A stretch of 64,000 bases of DNA. Source: Pseudomonas saudiphocaensis (lineage in GTDB: Bacteria; Pseudomonadota; Gammaproteobacteria; Pseudomonadales; Pseudomonadaceae). The number at the start of each line of letters is the position of its first letter. The stretch's first letter is position 1. A program made the translations under genes and the position numbers. Location: assembly GCF_000756775.1 (NCBI RefSeq), contig NZ_CCSF01000001.1, forward strand, positions 558,001-622,000, in the 5' to 3' direction. The notes beneath the pieces were generated by a model, which saw nothing but the letters and a program-made list of their open reading frames with translations, made no database searches and had not been told where the DNA came from. Positions 8,495 through 17,832 of this stretch are shown here, in pieces.

Positions 8495-10348
8495 TCAGCT
8501 CCAGGTCGGCGTAGCGGGTGCGGGCAGGCCGGTTTCTTCCAGGCAGCGGGCCTTGAGTTCTTCCACTGTGCCGCCGCGGTCGAACAGCTCCACCGGGCCG
8601 CGTGCGTCGATCAACTTGGCGCGCAGCTCCTCGGTGGCGGTCTGATCGACGGCATCGTTGGCGATCACCACGCCATAGCGGCGTGCGCCTTCGACACTGA
8701 CCAGCCCGCGACGCACATCGGTGAGCACCTTGGCCGGGTCGCGCTTGAACGGATCGCCCCAGCCACCGCCACCCCAGGTGTCGAACAGCAGCACGTCGCC
8801 GGCGGTGACCTTGATGTTGTCGCACTTGGAGGGCAGCACCTGGCGGCTACCATCGGTCCGCACCAGCTCCTTGCGGCTGCGCGCGCCCGGCTCGCCGCCA
8901 CTGACGCCCCAGGGGTAGGTGAGCCAGCGATCGTCGTGAATCGATATCTCGCCGTCGACCAGCATGCAGTAGCTGACCCGCAGGCCGTTGCCGCCCCGAT
9001 GCAGGCCGGCACCGCCGGTGTCCGCGAGGGTTTCGTAGCTCTCGATACGTAGCGGGAAGTAGGCCTCGACGAACTCGTTGGGCACGTTGGTAAAGCCCGG
9101 CCACAGCGAGTGGCCGTCGGCACCGTCACCAGCGGGGCGACCCGGAATGCCGCCGAAACCGATCTGGAACAGCTGGAACCACTCGCCGTTCTTGTCGTAG
9201 CCCGAATACATGAAGTGCGGCGAATCGGAGAAGCCGGCGGCGTTCATGGACTCCGGTGCGCCCTGGCCGAGCAGGCCGCTCATCATGTCAAAAATGCGTC
9301 CCAGCGCATGGGTTCGGCAGGACAGCGCCGCCGGGAAGTTCGGCTTGAGCAGCGAGCCCTGCGGGATGCGCACTTCCACCAGGTCGTAGAAGCCGTCGTT
9401 GAGCAGGATCGCCGGATCGAACAGGCTGATGGTCAGCGCGCCGAAGAAGATCTTGAACATCTCTTCGTTGAGGTAGAAGTTCACCGAGGAGGGCGCCTGC
9501 GGGTCGGTGCCGGTAAAGTCGAAGATGGCTTTCTCGCCCTCGCGCCAAAGGGCGCAGCGCAGGGTGTAGGGGCCCAGGCCGGCGCCGTCGTCGCAGATGT
9601 AGTCCTCGAAAACCTGACGCTGCTCGGGCACCACGCGCTGGATGACTTCCTTCATCGCGCGGCGGGTACGGTCGAGCATCTCCTGCTGGGCGCTGTAGAA
9701 GACGTCGTCGCCGAAGCGCTCGGCCAGTTCGACGCAGCGTTTGCCGGCGGTACGGCAGGCGGCGACGATGGCGTTGAGGTCCGAGCGGTTCCAGCGCGGT
9801 AGGCGCACGTTGTGCAGGATGACGTCGAGCATGTCGGCGTTCATCACGCCCTTGCGGTACAGCTTGACCGGCGGGATGCGGATGCCTTCCTCCCAGATCG
9901 ACGCGGCGTTGGTCGGCAGCGAGCCGGGTACCTTGCCGCCGACGTCGGACATGTGCCCGAACATCGCCGAGTAGTTGATGATGCGGCCGTCCTTGAAGAT
10001 CGGCATCAGCACCAACCAGTCGGGCAGGTGGCTTACCGCGCCATTGCACAGGTAGGGGTCGTTGGTGAGGAAGATGTCGCCTTCCTCGATCTCACCGGTA
10101 TAGCTCTTCAGAAAGCCGGTGATGAAGGAGCCGAACTGGCCGACGATCATCTTGCCTTCGTTGGTGGCGATCAGCGGGAAGGCGTCGCCCTGTTCACGGA
10201 TACCTGGACTCATGGCGGTGCGGAACAGCACGGCGTCCATCTCGTGACGGGCGTTGCTCAGAGCATTCTCGACGATATCGATGGTGATGCTGTCCACCGC
10301 CACGCGTTCGAAAGGGGTGTTATTGGTCTGTTTGATACGCGCAACCAT
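8495..10348 (-). CDS. hydantoinase B/oxoprolinase family subunit
   Basis: A 617-residue HyuB-type subunit of ATP-dependent cyclic amidohydrolases (N-methylhydantoinase, 5-oxoprolinase, acetophenone-carboxylase relatives). Family landmarks include the N terminus (TIDIVENALSNARHEMDAVLFRTAMSPGIREQGD read in short segments), DIFLTNDPYLCNGAVSHLPD, the GGAGLHRGGNGLRV block and the C-terminal LLFDTWGGGGWGDPFKRDP. It sits 5 bp after HyuA; the two chains form a complex in known systems. The enzyme would hydrolyse a cyclic amide or ureide bond at the cost of ATP. Carboxylase relatives are the main alternative reading. Confidence 0.92.
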   Translation of the reverse strand: MVARIKQTNNTPFERVAVDSITIDIVENALSNARHEMDAVLFRTAMSPGIREQGDAFPLIATNEGKMIVGQFGSFITGFLKSYTGEIEEGDIFLTNDPYLCNGAVSHLPDWLVLMPIFKDGRIINYSAMFGHMSDVGGKVPGSLPTNAASIWEEGIRIPPVKLYRKGVMNADMLDVILHNVRLPRWNRSDLNAIVAACRTAGKRCVELAERFGDDVFYSAQQEMLDRTRRAMKEVIQRVVPEQRQVFEDYICDDGAGLGPYTLRCALWREGEKAIFDFTGTDPQAPSSVNFYLNEEMFKIFFGALTISLFDPAILLNDGFYDLVEVRIPQGSLLKPNFPAALSCRTHALGRIFDMMSGLLGQGAPESMNAAGFSDSPHFMYSGYDKNGEWFQLFQIGFGGIPGRPAGDGADGHSLWPGFTNVPNEFVEAYFPLRIESYETLADTGGAGLHRGGNGLRVSYCMLVDGEISIHDDRWLTYPWGVSGGEPGARSRKELVRTDGSRQVLPSKCDNIKVTAGDVLLFDTWGGGGWGDPFKRDPAKVLTDVRRGLVSVEGARRYGVVIANDAVDQTATEELRAKLIDARGPVELFDRGGTVEELKARCLEETGLPAPATPTWS

Positions 10349-10353
10349 AATGC

Positions 10354-12411
10354 TTACTCCTGCGGCCGAATCAGCAGGTTGCCGATGCGGTCGACTGCCG
10401 CTTCGTAACCGGGGAACACAACAGTGGTGGAATCCATTTCCATGACGATGGCCGGGCCGGGCACGACTAGGCCGGGCGCCAGCTTGCTGCGATCGTAAAG
10501 CGTGGCGCTGTAGTCATTGCCGGCGTAGTGAATCGGGCTCTGACCGCTGACCGCCGCGGACAGATCCAGCTGGCTGCTTTCGTACTGGCGCTCGGTAATC
10601 TGCGGGCGTGGTGCACGGGCGATGGCGCGCAGGTTGATCAGCTCATGGGAGTCCTCGAGGCTGAAGCTGAACAGCTGCTCGTGCTCACCGTCGAAGGAGC
10701 GGGTGATCACTTGCAGGCCCTCGCTCGACAGGCGCTCACGGTCCACTTCCAGAGTCAGTTGCAGCGCCTGGCCCTGATAGCGGACGTCCGCCTCGTAGTT
10801 GAGTTGCTGCAGGCCCGGCTCGATGCCCTGGCTGGCCAGCGACTGGCTCACCTGGCTGCTCAGCTGGTCGAGGATCTGCATGACCTCGTCGAGTTCAAGG
10901 TCGGCGATGCGGCGGATGATCGAGCGCGAGGCTTCATCCTTCACCCGAGTGGTGGCGTCACCGTAGGCGCAGAGCACACCGGGGCCCGGCGGGATGATTA
11001 CCGGCCAGGCGTCCATCAGGATGCCCATGGCATTGGCGTGCAGCGGACCGGCGCCGCCGAAGCCGCACAGGGCGAAATCGCGCGGATCGTAGCCCTGCTC
11101 GACACTGATCAGGCGCAGCGCGCCGTACATGTGTTCGTTGGCCAGGCGCACGATGCCTTCGGCAGCCTCGAACAGCGATACGCCCATGGCGTCGGCAACG
11201 CGTTGCACCGCGGCGGTCGCCAGGTCATGGCGCACCTGAAAGTCGCCGCCAAGCTTCTGCACGGCCGGCAGGTAGCCCAGCACCACGTTGGCGTCGGTTA
11301 CCGTGGCCAGCTCGCCGCCACGGTCGTAGGCGGCGGGGCCGGGTACCGCACCGGCACTTTCCGGGCCCACGCGCAGGGCGCGGGTCAGCTCCGGCACGCT
11401 GGCAATGGAACCGCCGCCGGCGCCTACGGTGCGCACATCCACCGATGGCGCGCGTACGGCCACGTCGCCGACGCGGGTTTCGCGGCGGATGCGTGCCTGG
11501 TTGTTATCGATCAGAGCAACGTCGGTGGAGGTGCCGCCAACGTCGAAGGTCAGCACGCGGCTGAAACCGCCGCGCGAGCAGAACCAGATGGCACCGGCCA
11601 CGCCACCGGCGGGGCCGGAGAGCAGCAGGTTGACCGGGGTATTGGCAGCCGACTGGCTGGTGGCCAGGCCGCCGTCGGAACGCAGGATCGAGAGCTGCGA
11701 ATGGCTACCGATGCGTTGATCCAACTCGTTCTGCAGGTGATTGATGTACTTCTCCACCTCCGGGCGCACGTAGCTGTTGACCACGGTGGTTTCGGTGCGC
11801 TCGTACTCCTGCATCTCCGGCACGACTTCCGAGGACAGGGATACGGGAATCTGTGGCATCACCTCGGCGGCGATCTCGAGGATTTCGCGCTCGTGAACGC
11901 CATTGACGTAGGCGTTGACCAGGCTGATGGTCAGCGCCTCGATGCCGGTCGAGGCCAGGCGTGTCAGCTCCTGGCGGATCGCCTCGCGATCCAGCGGGCG
12001 AACCACCTCGCCGTCGGCACCAATGCGCTCATCAGCCTCGATGGTCAGTTCCAGCGGCGCGAGCAACTCGCCCTTGTTCCAGATTACCCAGCCGCCCAGG
12101 CCGCCGGGCACGAAGGAGCGGGCGATGTGCAGCACCTGCTTGTAGCCACGGGTGGTGACCAGACCCACCTTGGCACCACGCCGGGTAAGGATGGCGTTGG
12201 TGGCCACGGTGGTGCCGTGCATCACGCAGTTGATCTGCGCGGGGTCGATGGCGGCGATGCCGCAAATCCGCTCGATACCGTTGAGTACCGCAACGGAAGG
12301 GTTGTGGGGGGTGGAAGGGACCTTGGCGGTAAAGCTCTCGCCGGTCACATCATTGATCAGCAGCAGGTCGGTGAAGGTTCCGCCCACGTCTACGCCCAAA
12401 CGAAAACTCAT
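10354..12411 (-). CDS. hydantoinase A/oxoprolinase family subunit
   Basis: A 685-residue HyuA-type ATPase subunit. The N terminus FRLGVDVGGTFTDLLLI is the phosphate-binding motif of the ASKHA-like fold, CVMHGTTVATNAILTRRGAK follows, and FDVGGTSTDVALIDN and VRTVGAGGGSIA are further nucleotide-site signatures. FALCGFGGAGPLHA marks the C-terminal half. The start is the ATG at 12411, directly ahead of the conserved N terminus; the frame stays open up to 12678, but the extra residues are arginine- and histidine-rich noise over the previous gene. It pairs with the HyuB subunit 5 bp downstream. The regiochemistry and substrate cannot be read from the sequence. Confidence 0.92.
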   Translation of the reverse strand: MSFRLGVDVGGTFTDLLLINDVTGESFTAKVPSTPHNPSVAVLNGIERICGIAAIDPAQINCVMHGTTVATNAILTRRGAKVGLVTTRGYKQVLHIARSFVPGGLGGWVIWNKGELLAPLELTIEADERIGADGEVVRPLDREAIRQELTRLASTGIEALTISLVNAYVNGVHEREILEIAAEVMPQIPVSLSSEVVPEMQEYERTETTVVNSYVRPEVEKYINHLQNELDQRIGSHSQLSILRSDGGLATSQSAANTPVNLLLSGPAGGVAGAIWFCSRGGFSRVLTFDVGGTSTDVALIDNNQARIRRETRVGDVAVRAPSVDVRTVGAGGGSIASVPELTRALRVGPESAGAVPGPAAYDRGGELATVTDANVVLGYLPAVQKLGGDFQVRHDLATAAVQRVADAMGVSLFEAAEGIVRLANEHMYGALRLISVEQGYDPRDFALCGFGGAGPLHANAMGILMDAWPVIIPPGPGVLCAYGDATTRVKDEASRSIIRRIADLELDEVMQILDQLSSQVSQSLASQGIEPGLQQLNYEADVRYQGQALQLTLEVDRERLSSEGLQVITRSFDGEHEQLFSFSLEDSHELINLRAIARAPRPQITERQYESSQLDLSAAVSGQSPIHYAGNDYSATLYDRSKLAPGLVVPGPAIVMEMDSTTVVFPGYEAAVDRIGNLLIRPQE

Positions 12412-12445
12412 GGTTGCTCTCCAAGCGCTTCCTGATTCTTGTGGG

Positions 12446-12472
12446 GCCTGGCCGCCTTTGCGGCGACCAGGC
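12446..12472 (-). other. intercistronic hairpin upstream of hyuA-like gene
   Basis: GCCTGG..CCAGGC arms with internal CCGCC/GCGGCG pairing around a TTTG loop, in the 71-bp gap between the DUF1329 and hydantoinase A genes. No U-tract follows on the minus strand, so it looks like an mRNA-processing or stabilising hairpin, or a partial attenuator, rather than a full terminator. Confidence 0.45.
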
Positions 12473-12482
12473 GTCACACGTA

Positions 12483-13742
12483 TCAGCGTGCGACTTTCTC
12501 CAGTTCGCGCAGGTTGACGTTGTCCGCGGTAATACCGGGGGTATTCATGGTGGTGCCTTCGCCGAGGATGAAGACGGTGCCGTGGCGCCGCTGGTAGTCC
12601 AGGGTGAAGCCCGCCGCTGAGGCGATGGCGGTGTCGCCGTCGGCCAGGGTGATGGTCTTGAGGTGGTAGTTCATCCACTTCCAGAACTGGCCTTTGCGGT
12701 CATAGGCTTCGGCCTGGTAGAAGCGCGGGAACTGGGTGTCCATGTACATCACCTTCTTGCCATAGGGATGCTCTGGCGGCGTGACCGCCTCGACGACCCA
12801 TACATCGCGCGGCTCCCAGCCGTCGTTGGGGTTCCAGTGCGGGGCGTTGTCGAGGTCGACGATGGGGAACTCGGCGTTGCCTTTGGCCTTGGCATTCCAC
12901 GGCGTGGTGGTGGAGTTGGCTACTACCAGCAGCTTGCGCTTGCCGAGCAGTTTGTACTCTGGATACCAGCTTGGGTGAGCGTTGAAGATCTCGATATCGT
13001 CAGAGAGCTGATCGGTGCCGCCAATCGGGTCCATCCAGGTGCCGCCGGACAGGCGACGGGTACGCCGCACCGACTTCACGTAGGCCCAGGAGTCCTCGAG
13101 TTTCGGCGAGTCGTAACGGATGGTGAACAGGCCCAGGCCGCGAATATCCGACGGGTAGGTTGCGTACAGCAGGGTCTTGGTGAAGATGCTGCCATCACCC
13201 TCGACCGGGTTGTCCACGCCCAGGCGACCCTTCATCTGGTAGCGCAGGAAGCGCCACTCCTGCTTGCGCTCCAGGCCCGATTTGGGATCGATGAACAGGT
13301 AGGCGAACTTCGGGTAGTCCATCACGTTCTTGTTCGGTTGAGCGTAATGGTGGTTCCAGATCAGCTTCTCCGCGGCATGGGGATCGTTTTCCTGCACGTC
13401 CGGGAAGGGCATGCCGGCGACCCAACCTTCAACCTGGCGGGTATTGGGGTTGAAGGTGGCCTTGCCGGCGTTGGCGCGGGTGGCCGCCATGTAGTCCTTG
13501 CCGAGGGTGATGGGTTCGGAAGCCTTCAGGTTGATTTTCAGCCCTTCCTCGCGGATCAGCGTCTGCATGCGATCGGTGAGCATGTCGCCGATGCGCGTGC
13601 CTTCGAAGGTGTCGTCGAGGCGCTGTGCAAGGTTGCCCGCGTTGATCTGGTCACCAGGCTTGAGCTCGGCCGCGTGTGCGGTCAACACGCTGGACAGAAG
13701 CAGGGCACTGGCCATGCAGCTAAGACGCATGTTCGTTGTCAT
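12483..13742 (-). CDS. DUF1329 domain-containing periplasmic protein
   Basis: A 419-residue protein with a Sec signal peptide (LSCMASALLLSSVLTAHA, cleavage expected near residue 25). The remainder fits DUF1329 proteins, which have a LolA/LolB-like fold related to outer-membrane lipoprotein sorting: GRLGVDNPVEGDGSIF, RLSGGTWMDPIGGTDQLSDD and HWNPNDGWEPRDVWVVEA are visible. DUF1329 genes characteristically accompany DUF1302, MMPL and YCF48 genes, as here. The role is thought to be carrying a hydrophobic molecule through the periplasm, but that is inferred. Confidence 0.88.
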   Translation of the reverse strand: MTTNMRLSCMASALLLSSVLTAHAAELKPGDQINAGNLAQRLDDTFEGTRIGDMLTDRMQTLIREEGLKINLKASEPITLGKDYMAATRANAGKATFNPNTRQVEGWVAGMPFPDVQENDPHAAEKLIWNHHYAQPNKNVMDYPKFAYLFIDPKSGLERKQEWRFLRYQMKGRLGVDNPVEGDGSIFTKTLLYATYPSDIRGLGLFTIRYDSPKLEDSWAYVKSVRRTRRLSGGTWMDPIGGTDQLSDDIEIFNAHPSWYPEYKLLGKRKLLVVANSTTTPWNAKAKGNAEFPIVDLDNAPHWNPNDGWEPRDVWVVEAVTPPEHPYGKKVMYMDTQFPRFYQAEAYDRKGQFWKWMNYHLKTITLADGDTAIASAAGFTLDYQRRHGTVFILGEGTTMNTPGITADNVNLRELEKVAR

Positions 13743-13760
13743 TGTTTTCGTCTCCGGGTC

Positions 13761-15425
13761 TTAGAAGTTGTAGGTCACGCGCAAGGACAGCTGGTCGTTG
13801 CCATGGAAGTAACCGAACAGGTTGGTGTTGTTGAAGCCTTGCAGCGCCCGGTCCTGCTTCTCGTCGTTGAAGAAGATGTCGGCTTCTGCACGGATGCGCC
13901 AATGGTCGCCGTAGGCGAATTCCACGGCTGGGATCACGAAGCTGCCGCCGTAGGTCATGTCGGTGCCGACGGCCAGGCTCGGGTTGATGCGGTCGTTGTC
14001 GTAGTTCATCGCGAGGATCGCCGTGGCGATGGTGGAGAACTCCTTGGTGCGGCCGCTGAAGCCCGCGGAGTTGACCAGCTCGTCGTCGCGGTCGTAGTCG
14101 GTGATCCAGGTGTTGAACAGCTGTACCGAGAGGAAAGAAGGCCGGCTGGTGCCGATGAAACGTTGCAGCGCCACTTGCTTGTCCAGGCGCAGCATGGTCT
14201 TGACCACGTCCTTCTCCTTGATCCCGCAGAAGCCCGGGAAGAAGGCGCAACCGCCGGCCTCACCTGCCTGCAGGCCGTAGTTGTACGGCGAGTCGGGGAT
14301 GTAGGAGAGCTCGGTGGAGAACACCGAGTCGATGGATTCCAGGTAGCGGTTGGCGGAGAAGCCGAAGACGTTGACGAAGGGGTAGATCAGCTCGCCCACG
14401 GTGGAGCCGCGGTCTGAGTTGTACTCGCCCTTGTAGGCACCGCCGAATGGCACGCCGCTGGCCGAGTCGCCCACGCCCAGAGGGTTGTCCGGGTTGGGGT
14501 TGATCACCGGGTTGACCGACGGGCCGTGGAACCAGGCCAGGGAATATTCCCAGTCGCCCATCATCGACTTCCAACGCAGACCGTAGGACGGATCGTCCAT
14601 GTCGGCGTCCTTGTGGTCGAAGTTGTAAGGCACGTCGGCACCGAAGGTGGCGGTGCGGAAGGTGATGCCCTTGTTCGGGTTATTGGCCCAGCGGCCGCCG
14701 TCCACGTCGTAGGTGTTGCCGCGGTCATAGCCGCTGTTGAACTGGCCGGGGATAAAGATCAGCTGCAGGGTCCCGCCGAGCTGGTTGAACTCCTGCTCCA
14801 GGTTGACCATCCATAGCGGCTTGCGCACGTCCTCGTTCTCAGGTTCGAGGAAGGAGCGGATGCGCTGATCATAGCCGTGGATCACGTCCAGGGACTGGAA
14901 GAAGTCCGTCTCGCCCCAGACCACCTGCTGCTTGCCGATCTTCAGGGTGGTAGTGGGGGTGACCTTGGTCTGCCACCACAGTTCGCGCAGCTCTTCGCTG
15001 TTGTAAACGTCGTCCATCAGATCGACGTCGGATCTGCGGCGGTCGCTGAAGAAGTCCGACTGCGCGTTCTGATCCATCACTTCCTGAAGATCTTCCAGGT
15101 AGTTGGTCTCGTACTCGCGGGCCACCCGACCCGACACGAAGAACTGCGACTCGCCGAACTCCTTGAAGAGGTTGAGCTTCAGGATGCTGCGCGCCATGGA
15201 CATGTCGTAGCGGTAGTCGCCCTTGCGGTCGGCGCCGACCAGCGCGGGGTCGCTGCCGTCCATCAGGTATGGGTTCTCCAGGTTCCAGGACAGGTGCAGG
15301 CGCGCATAGCCGCTGACCTCCCAGTTGTCGAAGAATCCATCTTCTGCCATGGCTGGCGCCTGAAATCCTGCCGCCAGCATGACTGCACTAGCTAACGGGG
15401 TTAAAAGCCTGATTCTTTTTTTCAT
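13761..15425 (-). CDS. DUF1302 family outer-membrane protein
   Basis: A 554-residue protein with a signal peptide (MKKRIRLLTPLASAVMLAA...APAMA), a mature N terminus WEVSGYARLHLSW and a C-terminal aromatic TYNF typical of outer-membrane beta-barrels. The beta-rich sequence with many alternating aromatic residues and GYARL/LKIGKQQVVWGETDFFQSLD blocks matches DUF1302. The ATG at 15425 is chosen because it gives the signal peptide; it overlaps the MMPL gene by 38 bp. It is probably the outer-membrane component, whether uptake porin or exit channel, of the MMPL-YCF48-DUF1329 module. Confidence 0.9.
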   Translation of the reverse strand: MKKRIRLLTPLASAVMLAAGFQAPAMAEDGFFDNWEVSGYARLHLSWNLENPYLMDGSDPALVGADRKGDYRYDMSMARSILKLNLFKEFGESQFFVSGRVAREYETNYLEDLQEVMDQNAQSDFFSDRRRSDVDLMDDVYNSEELRELWWQTKVTPTTTLKIGKQQVVWGETDFFQSLDVIHGYDQRIRSFLEPENEDVRKPLWMVNLEQEFNQLGGTLQLIFIPGQFNSGYDRGNTYDVDGGRWANNPNKGITFRTATFGADVPYNFDHKDADMDDPSYGLRWKSMMGDWEYSLAWFHGPSVNPVINPNPDNPLGVGDSASGVPFGGAYKGEYNSDRGSTVGELIYPFVNVFGFSANRYLESIDSVFSTELSYIPDSPYNYGLQAGEAGGCAFFPGFCGIKEKDVVKTMLRLDKQVALQRFIGTSRPSFLSVQLFNTWITDYDRDDELVNSAGFSGRTKEFSTIATAILAMNYDNDRINPSLAVGTDMTYGGSFVIPAVEFAYGDHWRIRAEADIFFNDEKQDRALQGFNNTNLFGYFHGNDQLSLRVTYNF

Positions 15426-17832
15426 TATCAGCTGCTCCATTATGTACTGGGGGTAGCGCGTGCTCGACGGGTCGGGCTTCTTCCTTTGCGCTGTGCCCAA
15501 AGATGAACTTCGGCTTGAACACCAGCGCCAGCGAAGGCATGACAAACAGGGACGTGAGCGCGGAGACCATGAGCCAGAGCCCGATCAACATGCCCATCTC
15601 TGCTTGGAATCGGAGGGAGGAGAAGGACCAGAACAGCACGCCGGCGGCCAGGGTGAAGGCGGTCAGCAGCACGCCGCGTCCGGCCGAGCCGAGGGACTGC
15701 AGCACGGCCTCCACGGGGTCGGCGTGGGGGTGCTTCTCCAGGTATTCCTTGATCGAATCGACGATGTAGAAGGCGTAATCCACGCCCAGGCCGATCCCGA
15801 GGGCCACCACCGGCAGGGTACTGATGCTCATGCCGATGTCCTGCCAGGCCATGAAGGCGAAGGTGACCACGTTGGAAATCGCCACCGGGATGATGAAGAA
15901 CACCCCGCTGACTGAAGAGCGGTACACCACCAGGCAGCAGATGACCACGACCAGGAAGGCCAGGGCTACGGCCTCGATCTGGTCGCTCAGGAGGATTTCG
16001 TTGACAGCCGCGATGATGCCCAGCACGCCGCCCACCAGTTTCACCTCGGCGCCCTCGATGGGGTTCTCGGCGATGAACTGCTTGGCGTAGTGGGTGGCCT
16101 TGCGCAGGGTGTCGCCCTTGTGGTCGCGGAAGAACAGGGTGACTGCGCCGTTGCGGAAGTGCACGTCGGTGAACTGCGCCAGATCGCCAGGGTCGGCACC
16201 CTGCATGTAGAAGCTGATCAGCTCGCCGTTTTCCACCTGGCTGCCGCCCAGCTCACGGAAGCGTGGGTTGCCTTCGTAGAGGTTGCGGCGGATGTCCACC
16301 ACGATGTCGGCCATGGAAATGGCACCGCCGATCTCTTCTTGGCGTTCCATATAGCGCGAGAAACGCATCATCCAGTCGAGCACCTGGGGGCTCTTCAGAG
16401 TGTCCATGTCCTGGCCCTCGATCACCACGAACATCTGCTCGGAGCCCGGATACAGACGGTTGATCAGCGCGCTGTCCCGATTGAACGAGGAGTCCTGCCA
16501 GAGAATCGGCGAACCGTCACTGGCATCGCCGATGGTCAGGCGAGTGGCTTCGAAGATCACACCGCTCACCAGCAGGATCATCAGCGGCGCGACGGCGTAG
16601 CGGGCGCGGCTACGCACCACCCACTTGGCGCCCGCGAGGATCACGCGCATGAAACCGTCGAGGTTGAACGGATGGGCGTAGCCTTGCGGGCGCTTGATGA
16701 ACGACAGCAGTGCCGGGGTGAGAAATACCGCCGAGACGGTGATGGTCATCACCCAGATGGCACCGACCACGGCCACTTTCTGCAGCAGCGGAATCGGTGT
16801 CAGGATCACGCAGAGGATGGCGCCGGCATCGGCGTAAAGACCGAGCATGCTCGGACGCCACAGTTCGCGCATGGTCTGCTCGGCAGCCAGCCGTGAGTCC
16901 ACGTGGTCGCCAGAGAGCACCAGATCATCGAAACGGGTGATCATTTGTACCGAGTGCGACAGTGCCCGGGCGGTGATGATGAAAGCCACCACGATCACCA
17001 GCGGATCGAAGTTGTAGCCCAGCAGGTTGCCGATGCCCAGCGCCCAGATCGCTGATACCACCCCGGCCAGGAACGGCAGGATCGTGCCGCGCCAGGTGCG
17101 GCTGAAGACGAACAGCAACAGCAGCATGGCGCCCAGCGACAGCAGCGAAAGGCTGACGGTCTCCTGCAGATAATGCGCAACCCAGCCGTACAGGATCGGC
17201 TCGCCGACCAGGTGCAGGCTGACCTGATCCTGCACCGGCGAGGCGTCGAGCAGAGCCTGGATCTGCGGGAAGATCTTGCTGTAGTCCACCAGGTGGTCAT
17301 AGAAGTCCACCTGGATCAGCGCCGAGCTCAGCTCGCGGTCCACATACAGGCCGTAGACCAGCGGGTTATTCAGCACCGCCTGGCGTAGCTCGGTGATTTC
17401 CTCCGCCGAAGTGGGGACGTTCGGCCACATCATCGGCCTGGTTTCAATCCCTTCGCTGGAGGCGTTGACGCGCTTGAGTTTCTTCGACGCCAGCGAAGTG
17501 ATCTGCATCGGGTTCACGCCCTCGACCTTTTGCAGGTCGTAGGTGATGCGCCGCACTTCTTCGAGAATTTCCGGTTTGAAGATCTCGCCTTCGCGGGCTT
17601 TGACCAGGATGGTCACGCGGTTGCTGGCGGCGAAGCTGTCCTGATACTTGGTGTGCACCTGCACGTAGGGATGGTCGTGGGGCACCATGTCGCTGAAACG
17701 GGTGCGGATATCCAGCCCTGCCAGCGATGCGGCAAAGAAGGCGGTCGTCAGTGCAACGGCGACGCAGACCAGGATGCGGTTACGGATGGACCATGCAGCC
17801 AGGCGCGCGGTGTAGCTGATAACGCGAGTCAT
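15388..17832 (-). CDS. MMPL/RND-superfamily inner-membrane transporter
   Basis: An 814-residue membrane permease with the RND plan: an N-terminal TM (about 18-40), a periplasmic loop, a bundle of about five TMs (about 235-400), a second periplasmic loop and a second bundle (about 625-790). ALGIGLGVDYAFYIVDSIKEYL in the second bundle is the typical sterol-sensing/MMPL helix. There is no adaptor gene of the AcrA type; partners are DUF1302, DUF1329 and YCF48. The ATG at 17832 overlaps the preceding stop as TGATG, so I prefer it to the GTG one codon earlier. In related clusters it is linked to steroids, terpenes and other hydrophobic substrates. Confidence 0.9.
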   Translation of the reverse strand: MTRVISYTARLAAWSIRNRILVCVAVALTTAFFAASLAGLDIRTRFSDMVPHDHPYVQVHTKYQDSFAASNRVTILVKAREGEIFKPEILEEVRRITYDLQKVEGVNPMQITSLASKKLKRVNASSEGIETRPMMWPNVPTSAEEITELRQAVLNNPLVYGLYVDRELSSALIQVDFYDHLVDYSKIFPQIQALLDASPVQDQVSLHLVGEPILYGWVAHYLQETVSLSLLSLGAMLLLLFVFSRTWRGTILPFLAGVVSAIWALGIGNLLGYNFDPLVIVVAFIITARALSHSVQMITRFDDLVLSGDHVDSRLAAEQTMRELWRPSMLGLYADAGAILCVILTPIPLLQKVAVVGAIWVMTITVSAVFLTPALLSFIKRPQGYAHPFNLDGFMRVILAGAKWVVRSRARYAVAPLMILLVSGVIFEATRLTIGDASDGSPILWQDSSFNRDSALINRLYPGSEQMFVVIEGQDMDTLKSPQVLDWMMRFSRYMERQEEIGGAISMADIVVDIRRNLYEGNPRFRELGGSQVENGELISFYMQGADPGDLAQFTDVHFRNGAVTLFFRDHKGDTLRKATHYAKQFIAENPIEGAEVKLVGGVLGIIAAVNEILLSDQIEAVALAFLVVVICCLVVYRSSVSGVFFIIPVAISNVVTFAFMAWQDIGMSISTLPVVALGIGLGVDYAFYIVDSIKEYLEKHPHADPVEAVLQSLGSAGRGVLLTAFTLAAGVLFWSFSSLRFQAEMGMLIGLWLMVSALTSLFVMPSLALVFKPKFIFGHSAKEEARPVEHALPPVHNGAADNEKKNQAFNPVS

